Below the pieces are notes generated by a model. The model searched no databases, was not told the DNA's origin, and worked only from the letters and a program-made list of their open reading frames with translations. Of a DNA stretch of 64,000 nt, positions 25,607-34,640 are shown one piece after another (positions within the stretch are counted from its first letter, which is position 1; each line of letters begins with the position of its first letter). The translations under genes were made by a program, and so were the position numbers. Where the stretch lies: NCBI RefSeq assembly GCF_038050405.1, contig NZ_CP150901.1:682001-746000 (forward strand), read 5' to 3'. Source of the stretch: Paraburkholderia sp. IMGN_8. Its GTDB lineage: Bacteria; Pseudomonadota; Gammaproteobacteria; Burkholderiales; Burkholderiaceae.

Positions 25607-26542
25607 ATGCGAATTCTAGTAGTGGGTGCGGGCGCCGTGGGCGGCTACTTCGGCGGACGGCTTGCCGCAGCCGGCCAGGACGTGACCTTCCTGGTGCGCG
25701 CCGGCCGCGCGGAAAGACTCCAGCGTGACGGTCTCGTCATCAACAGCCCGCGCGGCAATCTCACGCTGCGCGAGCCCAAAACGATCCTCGCCGGCGTCAG
25801 CGCGGAGCCGTTCGATCTGGTTCTGCTGAGCTGCAAAGCCTTCAGTCTCGACGACGCAATCGATTCATTCGCGCCGCTGGTCGGCGAGTCGACGCTGATT
25901 TTGCCGATGCTCAACGGCATGCGCCATATCGACGTGCTGACGGAAAAATTCGGCGCGTCGCGCGTACTGGGCGGTCAATGCGTGATCGCCGCCACGCTCA
26001 ACCCCGAGCAGCAGGTCGTGCATCTGAACGAGATGCACGCGATCACTTTGGGCGAACTGGAGGGCGGCGTGTCGGCTCGCGTACAGGAGATCGCCGACGC
26101 GATGGCCGATGCGAATTTCGATGTGTCGGTCAGCGACAACATCCTGCTGCGCATGTGGGAAAAGTGGGTGTTCCTCGCGACCCTGGCTTCCGGCACGTGC
26201 TTGATGCGCGGCTCGGTCGGCGATATTCTGGCGGCGCCGGACGGCAAGCGCATCATCGAAAATCTGCTTGGCGAGTGCCGGGCAGTCGCTGAACAGAACG
26301 GCTTCACGATGGACCCGGACTTCGACGGGCGTGCAACCCAGACGCTCTTCACGCCTTCGCCGCTGACGGCCTCGATGCTGCGCGACGTCGAAAACCATTC
26401 GCATACCGAGGCGGATCATATTCTCGGCGATCTGATCTCGCGCGGCGGCGATGCGCAAAAGGGCGAGCACGGGTTGTCGCTGTTGCGCATCGCCTATAGT
26501 CATCTGAAGACTTATGAGGCGCGCCAGACCCGCACGTCGTAG
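25607..26542 (+). CDS. 2-dehydropantoate 2-reductase family protein (PanE/ApbA-like)
   Basis: This 311-residue NADPH-dependent reductase has an N-terminal Rossmann fold (MRILVVGAGAVGGYFGGRLAAAGQDVTFLVRAGRAERL, GxGxxG at 7-12) and the C-terminal helical ApbA domain, with RMWEKWVFLATLASGTCLMRG carrying the Lys expected near the active site and HTEADHILGDL near the end. The ATG follows GAGAGG; an upstream in-frame extension lacks a ribosome-binding site and does not look like protein. Burkholderia-type genomes usually carry several paralogues, so its true substrate may be another 2-keto acid. No pantothenate genes adjoin it. A strong hairpin follows. Confidence 0.87.
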   Translation: MRILVVGAGAVGGYFGGRLAAAGQDVTFLVRAGRAERLQRDGLVINSPRGNLTLREPKTILAGVSAEPFDLVLLSCKAFSLDDAIDSFAPLVGESTLILPMLNGMRHIDVLTEKFGASRVLGGQCVIAATLNPEQQVVHLNEMHAITLGELEGGVSARVQEIADAMADANFDVSVSDNILLRMWEKWVFLATLASGTCLMRGSVGDILAAPDGKRIIENLLGECRAVAEQNGFTMDPDFDGRATQTLFTPSPLTASMLRDVENHSHTEADHILGDLISRGGDAQKGEHGLSLLRIAYSHLKTYEARQTRTS

Positions 26543-26544
26543 AC

Positions 26545-26584
26545 AACGCGCGCGCCTTGCAGCAAACAAGGCGCGCGCGTCGTT
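26545..26584. terminator. Shared hairpin between convergent genes
   Basis: AACGCGCGCGCCTTG pairs with CAAGGCGCGCGCG around a short loop. It starts two bases after the PanE-like stop and ends just before the stop of the substrate-binding gene on the other strand. It lacks a clear T-run, so bidirectional termination is likely but not certain. Confidence 0.6.
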
Positions 26585-26598
26585 ACCGCAAAAAAGGC

Positions 26599-27645
26599 TT
26601 AGTGCTCGATCTGCCGGTTCCAGCGCGTATCCCACTGCGCGCGGTGCGCATTGATCGTGTCCCAATCCACCACCGTCACCTTGTGCACCAGATCCTCGAC
26701 GTTGCCGAGGCTTTGCTGCATCGGCGGCGTCATCCTCGCGAGACGGTTGGTCGGAATCTGCTTGCCGGCCTCGGCGGCTTTTGTCTGAGCCGGCGCGGAC
26801 AGCAGGAACTGCGCGAGTTTTTGCGCCAGCTGCGGGTCCGGGTTGTTGTTCACCACGCACAGATCGACCAGCAGCAACACCGGACCTTCCTTCGGATTCA
26901 CATACCCGACCGGAATGCCCTTGTCCTGCAAATCGCCGACGGCGGTCGGCGTCAGCGGGAAGAGGCCGGCTTCGCCGGTTTGAACCATTTCGGAAATCTT
27001 CGCCGAATTCGGCACGTACTCGACGACGTTCGGGCCGACCGTGCTCGCCCATTTCGTGAAGCCGGGTTCGACGTTCTGCTCGCTGCCGCCCATCAAGCGG
27101 TTGATCGCGAGAAAGCCATGCAGGCCGAAGGTGCTGCTCGATGCGGACTGAAACACCACTTTGCCCTTGTATTTCGGATCGGCGAAATCCATCCACGAGG
27201 TCGGCGGCGCCCAGCCTTTTTCAGCGAACAGTTTCTTGTTGTACGCAATACCGGTCATGCCGAGTTGCACGCCCGCGCCCATGTCGTCCTTCATGCGCGC
27301 GAACGGATAAAGTTCTTTGAGCACCGGCGAATCGTCGAGCTTCTTGCATACGCCCATGCTGACCGCGCGCGCCATCACGCCGTCGTCGAGAAATACCACG
27401 TGAATCTGCGGATTGGCCTTATTGGCGAGCAGCTTGGCGAGAATGTCCGACGAAGTGCCCGGCACCACGACCACTTTCACGTTGTTGGCTTTCTCGAAGT
27501 CGGGCAGCACCTGGCTTGTGTAAGCCTTTTCCATCGGGCCGCCGTTCATGCCGATGTAAATCGTTTTGGTCTCCGACCACGCCGGCGCGGCCGCGCCGAA
27601 CGCACACAATGCGGCTAGCGCCGCGATCGTTCTGAACAGTTTCAT
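26599..27645 (-). CDS. ABC importer substrate-binding protein (PotD/spermidine-putrescine type)
   Basis: This 348-residue periplasmic protein starts with a signal peptide (MKLFRTIAALAALCAFGAAAPAWS). The mature part follows the type-2 binding-protein pattern: TIYIGMNGGPMEKAYTSQVLPDFEKANNVKVVVVPGTSSDILAKLLANKANPQIHVVFLDDGV, then GMTGIAYNKKLFAEKG and FPLTPTAVGDLQDKGIPVGYVNPKEG. This matches polyamine/iron/opine-type binding proteins. It is the last gene of a minus-strand operon holding the ATPase, two permeases and a three-subunit dehydrogenase, so it should bind the dehydrogenase substrate. The gap of about 30 bases to the oxidase gene supports co-transcription. The ligand is unknown. Confidence 0.88.
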   Translation of the reverse strand: MKLFRTIAALAALCAFGAAAPAWSETKTIYIGMNGGPMEKAYTSQVLPDFEKANNVKVVVVPGTSSDILAKLLANKANPQIHVVFLDDGVMARAVSMGVCKKLDDSPVLKELYPFARMKDDMGAGVQLGMTGIAYNKKLFAEKGWAPPTSWMDFADPKYKGKVVFQSASSSTFGLHGFLAINRLMGGSEQNVEPGFTKWASTVGPNVVEYVPNSAKISEMVQTGEAGLFPLTPTAVGDLQDKGIPVGYVNPKEGPVLLLVDLCVVNNNPDPQLAQKLAQFLLSAPAQTKAAEAGKQIPTNRLARMTPPMQQSLGNVEDLVHKVTVVDWDTINAHRAQWDTRWNRQIEH

Positions 27646-27676
27646 TGTGGGGCTCCTGAGTTTCACTAAAGAATGA

Positions 27677-28804
27677 CTAAGCGACGGATGAGGTAGAAAC
27701 AGCGGCAAAGCGGTCGATCGAGAATGCGTCGAGCGGCGTGGCGGTCGAACCATCGATGACAAGGTCGGCAAGTATTTCGCCGACGCCCGGCGCGAGCAGA
27801 AAGCCGCCGCCCGAAAAACCGAACGCATGCAACAGACGCGGCACCGTGCGGCTCGCGCCGATGATCGGATTACTGTCGGGCGTATTGCCTTCGACGCCGC
27901 TCCACGTGCGGATCAGCAGCGCATCGCGCAGCGCGGGCAGCAGCGCGCACGCGTCGCGCATCACGGCGCGGGTCGTTTCCGTCGACGGCTGACCGTATTC
28001 GCCGTCGCCATGTCCGCGTCCGCCGCCGATCACGCAATTGCCGCGCGCCACTTGCCGTGCGTAGATACCGCCGCCATACACGCCCAGGTTGTGCGTGATG
28101 AAGAGCGGCAGCGGCTCGGTGACCCACATGTTCGGATAGATCGGTTTCATCGGCACCGTTTCGCCGAAGTAACCCGCCACCGTGTTGGCCCATGCGCCGG
28201 CCGAGTTGATCAGCCAATCGGCGCTGATGCGCGCATCGCCGGCGCGCAATTGAAAGCGCGTGCCGTCGTGATGGATGCCCGTCAATTCGGTTTGCTCGCG
28301 CACGTCGGCGCCCGCGGCTCGCGCGGCACGCGCAAATGCGGGCGACACGAGACGCGGATTCGCATGGCCATCGCTTGCACATAACGAGCCACCGATCGCT
28401 GCTGCGCCCAGCCACGGATAACGTTGGCGGAACGCCGCGCCGCTGATCAACTGCGCTTGCAGTCCGTGATCGCGCGCCATGTCGGCCCACGCTTCGAGCG
28501 CGGCAAGATCGGACTCGCTGCGTGCGAGCCGCAAATGTCCCGACACGACAAATTCGCCGTCGATGCCGATCAGTTCCGGCAAGCGATCCCAGACGCGCCG
28601 CGCACGCATCGCGAGCGGCATCTGCTCGACCGGACGTCCCTGGCAGCGCACGCCGCCGTAGTTCACGCCGCTCGCTTGCGCGCCGCAATAGCGGCGCTCG
28701 AACAGGCCGACGCGCAACCCGCGCCGCGCCAGCGCCAGTGCCGCCGATGCGCCGACCAGACCGCCGCCCGCAATCGCGACGTCGTAATGCAGGGTGTCAC
28801 TCAT
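27677..28804 (-). CDS. FAD-dependent oxidase/dehydrogenase beta subunit (DAO family, HcnC/OoxB-like)
   Basis: This 375-residue flavoprotein of the D-amino-acid-oxidase superfamily has the dinucleotide fold YDVAIAGGGLVGASAALALARRGLRVGLFERR and the C-terminal block RTWSGVEGNTPDSNPIIG, HAFGFSGGGFLLAPGVGEILADLV. The sequence ASGVNYGGVRCQGRP after the first strand matches subunits of HCN synthase, opine oxidase and D-hydroxyproline-type dehydrogenases. It would oxidise an amine C-N bond and pass electrons to the partner subunits. The start overlaps the preceding gene by eight bases. The substrate is probably the ligand of the adjacent ABC importer; glycine/HCN is unlikely given the transporter. 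Confidence 0.85.
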   Translation of the reverse strand: MSDTLHYDVAIAGGGLVGASAALALARRGLRVGLFERRYCGAQASGVNYGGVRCQGRPVEQMPLAMRARRVWDRLPELIGIDGEFVVSGHLRLARSESDLAALEAWADMARDHGLQAQLISGAAFRQRYPWLGAAAIGGSLCASDGHANPRLVSPAFARAARAAGADVREQTELTGIHHDGTRFQLRAGDARISADWLINSAGAWANTVAGYFGETVPMKPIYPNMWVTEPLPLFITHNLGVYGGGIYARQVARGNCVIGGGRGHGDGEYGQPSTETTRAVMRDACALLPALRDALLIRTWSGVEGNTPDSNPIIGASRTVPRLLHAFGFSGGGFLLAPGVGEILADLVIDGSTATPLDAFSIDRFAAVSTSSVA

Positions 28805-30239
28805 CGCGCGCCTCCTCGGGAATCTCGGCGACGTCATCGGCATACAGCGCGGGCGACAGCGGAATCGGTTTGACCGGCGGCTGGCTGCGCAAGCGGCCGA
28901 CAGCTTCGAGCGGGCGGCCGGTTTCATCGCTCAGAAGCGTCAACGCCGCTTCACCGCACATGCGTCCCTGGCAGCGGCCCATGCCGACGCGCGTGAGCGC
29001 TTTGAGCCGGTTGATCTCGTTCGCCTCGCCGGCGCGGATGCAGCGCCGCAACGTGCCCGCATCGACTTCTTCGCAGCGGCACACGATCATGTCGTCCGGC
29101 CATTGCGAGGCGCAATCCGCTGGGGGCGCGAACGCGGCTTCGATGCCCGCGCGAAACACGGCGATACGTTGCAGGCCGCGATCGAGCGAAGCTGCATCAC
29201 GCATGCCAAGGCCGCGCGGATGCGCGATGCCGAGGTCGTCGAGCAAAGCCAGCGCGGTACGGCGGCCGGCGAATTCGGCGGCGTCAGCGCCCGCGATACC
29301 CGCGCCGTCGCCGGCGAGATAGATGCCGCGCACGGAACTGCGGCCGGCAGCGTCGAGTTCGGGCAACCAGCAACGGTTCTGTGCGTCGAAGCGGAAGCGG
29401 CAACCGGCCAGATCGGCGAGCTGCGTTTCAGGCTTCAGGCCGAAGCTAATGCCGGCCGCGTCGCACGCGATGGTTTCGGTTTTTGCGCTACTACCGCTAC
29501 CGCCTGTAAAGCGCCATTCGATCGCACTCACGCCTTGCTCGCCGTGAATGCCCACCAACGTCACATCGCGTTCGATCCGCACGCCGCGCATTGTCAGCCA
29601 GCCGACGTAATACAGGCCTTTGGCGAACGTCGACGGCAGCCGTGCGAGTTTCGGCGCCGCTGCGATCTGCCGCGACAGCGGGCTCGTGTCGAGCACGGCC
29701 ACCACCTGTGCGCCCGCTTTCACGTACTGATACGCCACCAGATACAACAGCGGCCCTGTGCCCGCGAGCACGACGCGTCGACCGATCGCACAGCCCTGCG
29801 CCTTCAACGCGACCTGCGCCGCGCCGAGCGTGTAGACGCCGGGCAACGTCCAGCCCGGCACCGGCAACACGCGATCGGTCGCGCCGCTCGCGATGATCAG
29901 ATGCGAGAACGGCACACTGACCTCGCGTCCCGCGTGCAATGTATCCAGGCGGCCCGGTTCGCACGCCCAGGCCAGCGTGTCGGGGCGATAGTCGAGATGC
30001 GGCAGCAGCGCGGCCATTGTCGTGTGCAATGCGTCGGCTTTGTGCGCTTCGAAACCGTAGAGGGTTTTCTTCGAACGCTTGAAGTCGCCGTTCAATGGCG
30101 GCTGTCGATAGATCTGTCCGCCCCAGCGCGCGTTTTCGTCGAGTACGATCGGCTTCACGCCGGCCGCAACGAGCGTCTCGGCGGCGCGCACGCCTGCCGG
30201 TCCCGCGCCGACGATCACCACGCGGCGTTCGTCGCTCAT
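28797..30239 (-). CDS. FAD/NAD(P) oxidoreductase alpha subunit with BFD-type [2Fe-2S] domain (HcnB/OoxA-like)
   Basis: This 480-residue protein has an FAD motif at the N-terminus (VIVGAGPAGVRAAETLVAAG), a central second nucleotide fold (GRRVVLAGTGPLLYLVA) and a C-terminal BFD-like iron-sulfur domain, with Cys in MIVCRCEEVDAGTL and GMGRCQGRMCG. This is the alpha-subunit layout of HcnB and opine oxidase A. The start overlaps the [2Fe-2S] subunit gene by four bases (ATGA) and its stop overlaps the DAO-type gene by eight, a fixed arrangement expected for an obligate complex. Confidence 0.87.
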   Translation of the reverse strand: MSDERRVVIVGAGPAGVRAAETLVAAGVKPIVLDENARWGGQIYRQPPLNGDFKRSKKTLYGFEAHKADALHTTMAALLPHLDYRPDTLAWACEPGRLDTLHAGREVSVPFSHLIIASGATDRVLPVPGWTLPGVYTLGAAQVALKAQGCAIGRRVVLAGTGPLLYLVAYQYVKAGAQVVAVLDTSPLSRQIAAAPKLARLPSTFAKGLYYVGWLTMRGVRIERDVTLVGIHGEQGVSAIEWRFTGGSGSSAKTETIACDAAGISFGLKPETQLADLAGCRFRFDAQNRCWLPELDAAGRSSVRGIYLAGDGAGIAGADAAEFAGRRTALALLDDLGIAHPRGLGMRDAASLDRGLQRIAVFRAGIEAAFAPPADCASQWPDDMIVCRCEEVDAGTLRRCIRAGEANEINRLKALTRVGMGRCQGRMCGEAALTLLSDETGRPLEAVGRLRSQPPVKPIPLSPALYADDVAEIPEEARDE

Positions 30240-30640
30240 TGCGGGTCTCCGTTTGCGGCAGTAGAGGGAGTGGCAACGGCAGCGGCAACCTCAGCAAGCC
30301 GCGTGACAACACGCATACCGGCGCTGACCAGCGTGGAGCAGGCGCGCAAACGCGTGCCGTCTTCGGTACGCATCCAGCAGTCCTGGCACGCGCCGATCAG
30401 GCAGAAGCCCGCGCGCGGCGCGCCGCTGAATTCGCTTTCGCGCACGCGCCGTTGATGCATCAACACAGCGGTTAGCACCGTATCGCCTTGCAGCGCGGTG
30501 ACTTCGTGGCCGTCGATAAAGAAGCTCAGCGGTTCACGCTGCATCTCGGCGAGGCGAACGAATTGCGCATCGCGCCTGGGCGCGGCAGCATCGGAAAACG
30601 GCAAGTTCGGCGGCATGAGAGAGAGGGCGGTAGAAGACAT
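30236..30640 (-). CDS. Small [2Fe-2S] ferredoxin-like subunit (HcnA/OoxC-like)
   Basis: This 134-residue protein is the third subunit of the dehydrogenase complex. LSFFIDGHEVTALQGDTVLTAVLMHQRRVRESEFSGAPRAGFCLIGACQDCWMRTEDGTRLRAC carries four Cys in a C-x4-C-x2-C-x11-C pattern, the arrangement of small plant-type ferredoxin subunits that ligate one [2Fe-2S] cluster. A frame continuing upstream belongs to the permease strand in another phase and is not part of it. The ATG shares a base with the permease stop (TGATG), so the dehydrogenase is translationally coupled to the transporter. Confidence 0.85.
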   Translation of the reverse strand: MSSTALSLMPPNLPFSDAAAPRRDAQFVRLAEMQREPLSFFIDGHEVTALQGDTVLTAVLMHQRRVRESEFSGAPRAGFCLIGACQDCWMRTEDGTRLRACSTLVSAGMRVVTRLAEVAAAVATPSTAANGDPQ

Positions 30641-31434
30641 CAGTGCTGGCCGATCAGAATCCGGTTGAGCCCGTAGGCGCGATCGAGCAGCAGCATCGCG
30701 CCGGCGGTGATGAAGATCACCAGCGCGGACACCGAGGCCATCATCGGATCGATCGATTCGGTCGCGTACATGTACATGCGGACCGGTAGCGTGACGGTTT
30801 GCGGCGATGTGACGAAGATCGACATCGTCAGCTCGTCGAAGCTGTTGATGAACGCGAGCAGCCAGCCGCCGGTAATGCCCGGCAGAATCATCGGGAACGT
30901 GACGCGGCGAAACGTGGTCCATGCATCGGCGCCGAGCGAGTGCGCCGCATGCTCGACACTGCGGTCCAGACCGCTGACCGAGGCCAGCACCAGCCGCATC
31001 ACGAACGGCGTGATGATGATCATGTGCGCGAGCACCAGCCAGGCAAATGAACCGGTAGCGCCGATCAGCGCAAAGAAGCGCAGCAGTGCGATGCCGAGTA
31101 CGAGGCCGGGAATCACCAGCGGCGACAGCAGCAGGCCGTTCAGGAAAGCGCGGCCCGGAAAGCGCGCGCGTCCGATCGCGAGAGCCGCGGGCAATGCGAC
31201 GAGCAACGACAGCGTCGCCGATGCGAACGCCAGCTTCAAACTGTTGAAGAACGCCGAGATGAAATCGGGGTAATTGAGGATCGCGCGGAACCAGCGCAGC
31301 GATACGCCGTGCGTGGGAAGCGTGAGTGTTTCGTCGGGCGTGAAAGCGACCAGCACGACGATCACGAGCGGCGCGAGCACGAACGCAATGACGAGCGTGT
31401 GGAAAATCAGCGCAATAGGGCCATTTTTTCTCAT
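30640..31434 (-). CDS. ABC importer permease (PotC type)
   Basis: This 264-residue inner-membrane protein has six predicted helices. It holds the permease coupling loop EHAAHSLGADAWTTFRRVTFPMILPGITGG (EAA motif) that docks with the ATPase. It pairs with the other permease upstream. Its stop shares a base with the [2Fe-2S] subunit start. Polyamine, opine or related cationic substrates are typical of this permease class; the ligand is not determined here. Confidence 0.9.
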   Translation of the reverse strand: MRKNGPIALIFHTLVIAFVLAPLVIVVLVAFTPDETLTLPTHGVSLRWFRAILNYPDFISAFFNSLKLAFASATLSLLVALPAALAIGRARFPGRAFLNGLLLSPLVIPGLVLGIALLRFFALIGATGSFAWLVLAHMIIITPFVMRLVLASVSGLDRSVEHAAHSLGADAWTTFRRVTFPMILPGITGGWLLAFINSFDELTMSIFVTSPQTVTLPVRMYMYATESIDPMMASVSALVIFITAGAMLLLDRAYGLNRILIGQH

Positions 31435-31449
31435 GATGATCTCGCGGGG

Positions 31450-32364
31450 TTATCCCATGCTTCTGGCATATCTGCGTTCCAGAACCCGGTAGTAAGTGAG
31501 CATCACGATCAGATTCGCGACCAGCAACAGGAGCGCGATGGTCGCGCCGAGCGGCCAGTTCAGCGAGCCGAGGAATTCGTCGTAGACGGCGGTGGCGGCA
31601 ACTTTCAGACGTCGTCCGCCGAGCAGGCCGGGGATGGCGAACGCGCTCGCCGACAGGCCGAACACCATCAAACTGCCCGACAGAATGCCCGGCGTGAGTT
31701 GCGGCAGCACGATGCGGCGCAAGGTGGTGGCGGGCGAGGCCATCAGCGAAAGCGCGGCGTTTTCGGTTTGCGGATCGAGCTTCTGCAATGCCGTCCACAC
31801 CGGAATCACCATGAACGGCAGCATCACGTGCACCAGTGCGATGACGATCGCGAAGTTGGTGTACTCGAGCTTGTACGGCCCGAGTCCGACGAGACCGAAC
31901 GCCTGATTCACGAGGCCGTTGGTATTGAGCAGCATGCTCCAGCCGAACGCGCGCACCACGACCGACACCAGTAGCGGCGCGAGAATCACCAGCAGAAACA
32001 TCGAGCGATACGGATCGCGCATGCGCGACAGCACGTACGCTTCGGGCGTGCCGATCACGACGCACAACAAGGTGGTCAGGAAGGCGATGCCGAAGGTGCG
32101 CGCAAAAATCGTGTGGAAATACGACGACGTCAGCACTTCCGCGTAATTGCCGAACTGGAACGCCGCAAGCGGGCCGCTCGCCGGATCGAAGCGGTAGAAG
32201 GTCAGCACCAGCGTCATGACGAGCGGCACCAGCACGAGCGCCGCGAACAGCAGGAAAGCGGGCGCGCACATCAGCCACAACGGCAGAAAAGCTTGCCACG
32301 GCGCGCGGCGCGCGTTTCCGGGTTTCGCGCTGCTGTTGTTCGAGGCGGGCAACGTACTAGCCAT
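31450..32364 (-). CDS. ABC importer permease (PotB type)
   Basis: This 304-residue membrane protein has the EAA-type loop NAALSLMASPATTLRRIVLPQLTPGILSG and about six helices (LPLWLMCAPAFLLFAALVLVPLVMTLVLTFYRF is the first). The ATG was chosen because it overlaps the ATPase stop by eight bases (ATGGCTAG), the same coupling style as the rest of the operon; an ATG three codons upstream is an alternative. It forms the membrane channel with the PotC-type permease. Confidence 0.9.
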   Translation of the reverse strand: MASTLPASNNSSAKPGNARRAPWQAFLPLWLMCAPAFLLFAALVLVPLVMTLVLTFYRFDPASGPLAAFQFGNYAEVLTSSYFHTIFARTFGIAFLTTLLCVVIGTPEAYVLSRMRDPYRSMFLLVILAPLLVSVVVRAFGWSMLLNTNGLVNQAFGLVGLGPYKLEYTNFAIVIALVHVMLPFMVIPVWTALQKLDPQTENAALSLMASPATTLRRIVLPQLTPGILSGSLMVFGLSASAFAIPGLLGGRRLKVAATAVYDEFLGSLNWPLGATIALLLLVANLIVMLTYYRVLERRYARSMG

Positions 32365-33448
32365 GATGCGCATCCCGTTGAATGAAGCGGATCGCCTCGC
32401 TGTTCCAGTCGACGCCAACCGCCGCGCCTTCCGGCAGCGGATCGATGCCTTCGTTCTGGCAGCACACCAGCACTTCGCCGAGCCGGCTATCCACGCGATA
32501 CAGCCACTGGCTGCCCAGGAAGAAGCGGCTCGTCACGGTGGCCGGCATGCGTCCCGCGTTCGGCGCGCATAGCCGCAGCTTTTCCGGGCGGATGCACAAC
32601 ATCACCGCGTCGCCGACATCGACGACACGCTCGCGGACCGGCAGTTGTGCGGTGTGGCCGGTCTCGGCGAGGTCGTGTCCCAGGTCGATGCGGATCGCGT
32701 CGCCGTCGCGCGCCACCACCGTGCCCGGCAGCATATTGGCCTTGCCGATGAACTGCGAAACGAACTTGTTCTCGGGACGTTCGTAGGCCTCGTACGGCGT
32801 GTCGATTTGCGTGATGCGGCCGGCTTCCATCACCACGACGCGATCGCTGATCGACAGCGCTTCCGACTGGTCGTGCGTGACCATGATGGTGGTGGTGCCG
32901 ATCTTGCGTTGTATGGAGCGCAGTTCGAACTGCATGTCTTCGCGCAGCTTGGCGTCGAGATTCGACATCGGCTCGTCGAGCAGCAGCACCGGCGGGGCGA
33001 TCACGATCGCGCGGGCAATCGCCACGCGTTGCCGCTGGCCGCCTGACAGTTCGCGCGGAAAGCGATGCGCGAGCGTGTCGAGCCGCACCAGCGCCAGCGC
33101 CTCGCGCACGCGCTCCTTGCGCTCGGCCTTGTCGATGTTGCGCATTTCCAGACCGAAGCCGACGTTATCGGCGACGCTCATGTGCGGAAACAGCGCGTAG
33201 CTCTGGAACACGATGCCCAAGCCGCGCTTGTTCGGCTTCATGTGCGTGATATCGCGGCCGTCGAGCGTGATCCGACCGCGCGTTGTCTCGACGAAACCCG
33301 CGATCATCTGCAACGTGGTGGTCTTGCCGCAGCCGGAGGGCCCAAGCAGCGAAACGAACTCGCCTTTTTCCACCGACAGGTTCACGTCGGCGACTGCCTG
33401 CAAATCGCCGAACGATTTCGCTACGTCCGTGAGCGTGAGGAACGACAT
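32357..33448 (-). CDS. ABC importer ATPase (PotA type)
   Basis: This 363-residue ATPase energises the importer. Walker A is GPSGCGKTTT near residue 37-46, the signature is ELSGGQRQRVAIARA, Walker B is VLLLDEPMSNLD and the switch His lies in MVTHDQSEA. Residues from about 240 are a TOBE/OB domain (GKANMLPGTVVARDGD... CIRPEKLRL), as in polyamine, iron and sugar importers. It is the first gene of a seven-gene operon and faces a divergent IclR regulator across a 300-base region. Confidence 0.93.
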   Translation of the reverse strand: MSFLTLTDVAKSFGDLQAVADVNLSVEKGEFVSLLGPSGCGKTTTLQMIAGFVETTRGRITLDGRDITHMKPNKRGLGIVFQSYALFPHMSVADNVGFGLEMRNIDKAERKERVREALALVRLDTLAHRFPRELSGGQRQRVAIARAIVIAPPVLLLDEPMSNLDAKLREDMQFELRSIQRKIGTTTIMVTHDQSEALSISDRVVVMEAGRITQIDTPYEAYERPENKFVSQFIGKANMLPGTVVARDGDAIRIDLGHDLAETGHTAQLPVRERVVDVGDAVMLCIRPEKLRLCAPNAGRMPATVTSRFFLGSQWLYRVDSRLGEVLVCCQNEGIDPLPEGAAVGVDWNSEAIRFIQRDAHHG

Positions 33449-33572
33449 GATCTGGCCTTTTGATGGTTCGACACCGAGTGAATCGACAACTGTTCCGATT
33501 GAGCCGACTCTAGCTAGCCAAATTACATCGCGTCAATTTCAAATTCCGTTTGGCGGTATAAGATTTGAAAAA

Positions 33573-33589
33573 ATTCCGATGAATGGAAT
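33573..33589. promoter_or_regulatory. Candidate IclR operator, ATTCC-N7-GGAAT
   Basis: Perfect 5-bp inverted arms flank GATGAAT. The box sits in the AT-rich gap of about 300 bases between the ABC/dehydrogenase operon and the divergent IclR gene. A second AATTCCG lies about 30 bases to the left. The remainder of the gap shows A/T-rich promoter-like sequence and no gene. Confidence 0.4.
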
Positions 33590-33751
33590 CTAATTACCCC
33601 GATGAGTGCTATCTGTTCCGCTGCGTGACGTCCGGAAAATCCCTATGAAGAATGCAAGGCACGCAGCAGTAAAGCGGCGTGGCGAATATTCCATTCAAAG
33701 ATAAAACACTTTATAGTGTTCCGGTCAGTGAAATAAATTGGAAAAACCGAC

Positions 33752-34630
33752 ATGAATCCTGCCGCCAAACGAGATGCGGATGCCGAGTTGACTCAAACGG
33801 GCGGCGCGCCCGGCCCCGGCATGCTGGAGCGCGCGTTCGCGGTCATCCGCGCGTTGTCCGAAGCGCAGCCCGACGGCGGCCGTGTCACGCGTCTGGCGAA
33901 AGCGGTGGGTCTCACGCAAGGCACCGTGCATCGCATCCTTCACGCGTTGATCGCCGAAGGCATCGTCGAACAGGACGAAAGCTCGAAGCTTTATCGGCTA
34001 AGCGTCGATTTCTTCGCGCTCGCCGCGCAGGCCGGCAATCCGAGCGGCATGCGCACGCTCTGCCGTCCCGCCTTGCTGCGGCTCTGCGCGAGCCTGGGCG
34101 ACACGATTTTCCTGTTGGTCAAAAGCAGTTTCGACGCGGTGTGTCTCGACATCTGCGAAGGGCCGTTTCCGATTCGCTCGTTCACCGGCGATATCGGCGG
34201 GCGCGTGGCGCTGGGTGTCGGGCAGGGGAGTCTGGCGATTCTTGCGTTCCTGCCGGAAGCGGAGCGTGAAGAGATCATTCGTTTCAACGTGCCGCGTATT
34301 CGCGGCTACGGTGTGCTCGACGAAGTGTATTTGCGCACCGAGATCGAACGCGTGCGCCAGCTGGGTTACGCGGGGCGCAATAGCGGCGTGCTCGACGGCA
34401 TGGCGGGTGTGGCGGTGCCGATTCTGGACCGCACCGGGGTCGCGGTGGCGGCGTTGAGCGTCGGCACGCTCGCGGCGCGTCTGGGCGACGATCGTCTGCC
34501 GATGGTGGTCGAATTGCTGCGGCGCCAGGCGGAGGCGATCGGCCCGCAAACCAATCCGTTCGATGTCGCATTGCGCCGGCCGATGCACGGTCTGTCGCGC
34601 GCCATGACCACCGAGCGGATCACGGGGTAG
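33752..34630 (+). CDS. IclR-family regulator
   Basis: This 292-residue protein is an effector-responsive regulator. Residues 24-95 form the winged helix (MLERAFAVIRALSEAQPDGGRVTRLAKAVGLTQGTVHRILHALIAEGIVEQ) and residues 105-275 the GAF-like IclR ligand domain (VCLDICEGPFPIRSFTGDIGGRVALGVGQGSLAILAFLP). Its position, divergent from the ABC/dehydrogenase operon, makes that operon its likely target and the imported amine-type compound or its product the likely effector. It ends only ten bases from the convergent oppF-like stop. Confidence 0.9.
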   Translation: MNPAAKRDADAELTQTGGAPGPGMLERAFAVIRALSEAQPDGGRVTRLAKAVGLTQGTVHRILHALIAEGIVEQDESSKLYRLSVDFFALAAQAGNPSGMRTLCRPALLRLCASLGDTIFLLVKSSFDAVCLDICEGPFPIRSFTGDIGGRVALGVGQGSLAILAFLPEAEREEIIRFNVPRIRGYGVLDEVYLRTEIERVRQLGYAGRNSGVLDGMAGVAVPILDRTGVAVAALSVGTLAARLGDDRLPMVVELLRRQAEAIGPQTNPFDVALRRPMHGLSRAMTTERITG

Positions 34631-34640
34631 GCTCTTTGCT

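Noticed and set aside
30236..32299. One 687-codon minus-strand protein covering the [2Fe-2S] subunit and both permeases
   Set aside because: The upper part is in the wrong phase relative to two clear permease genes; only the last 134 codons form a real protein.
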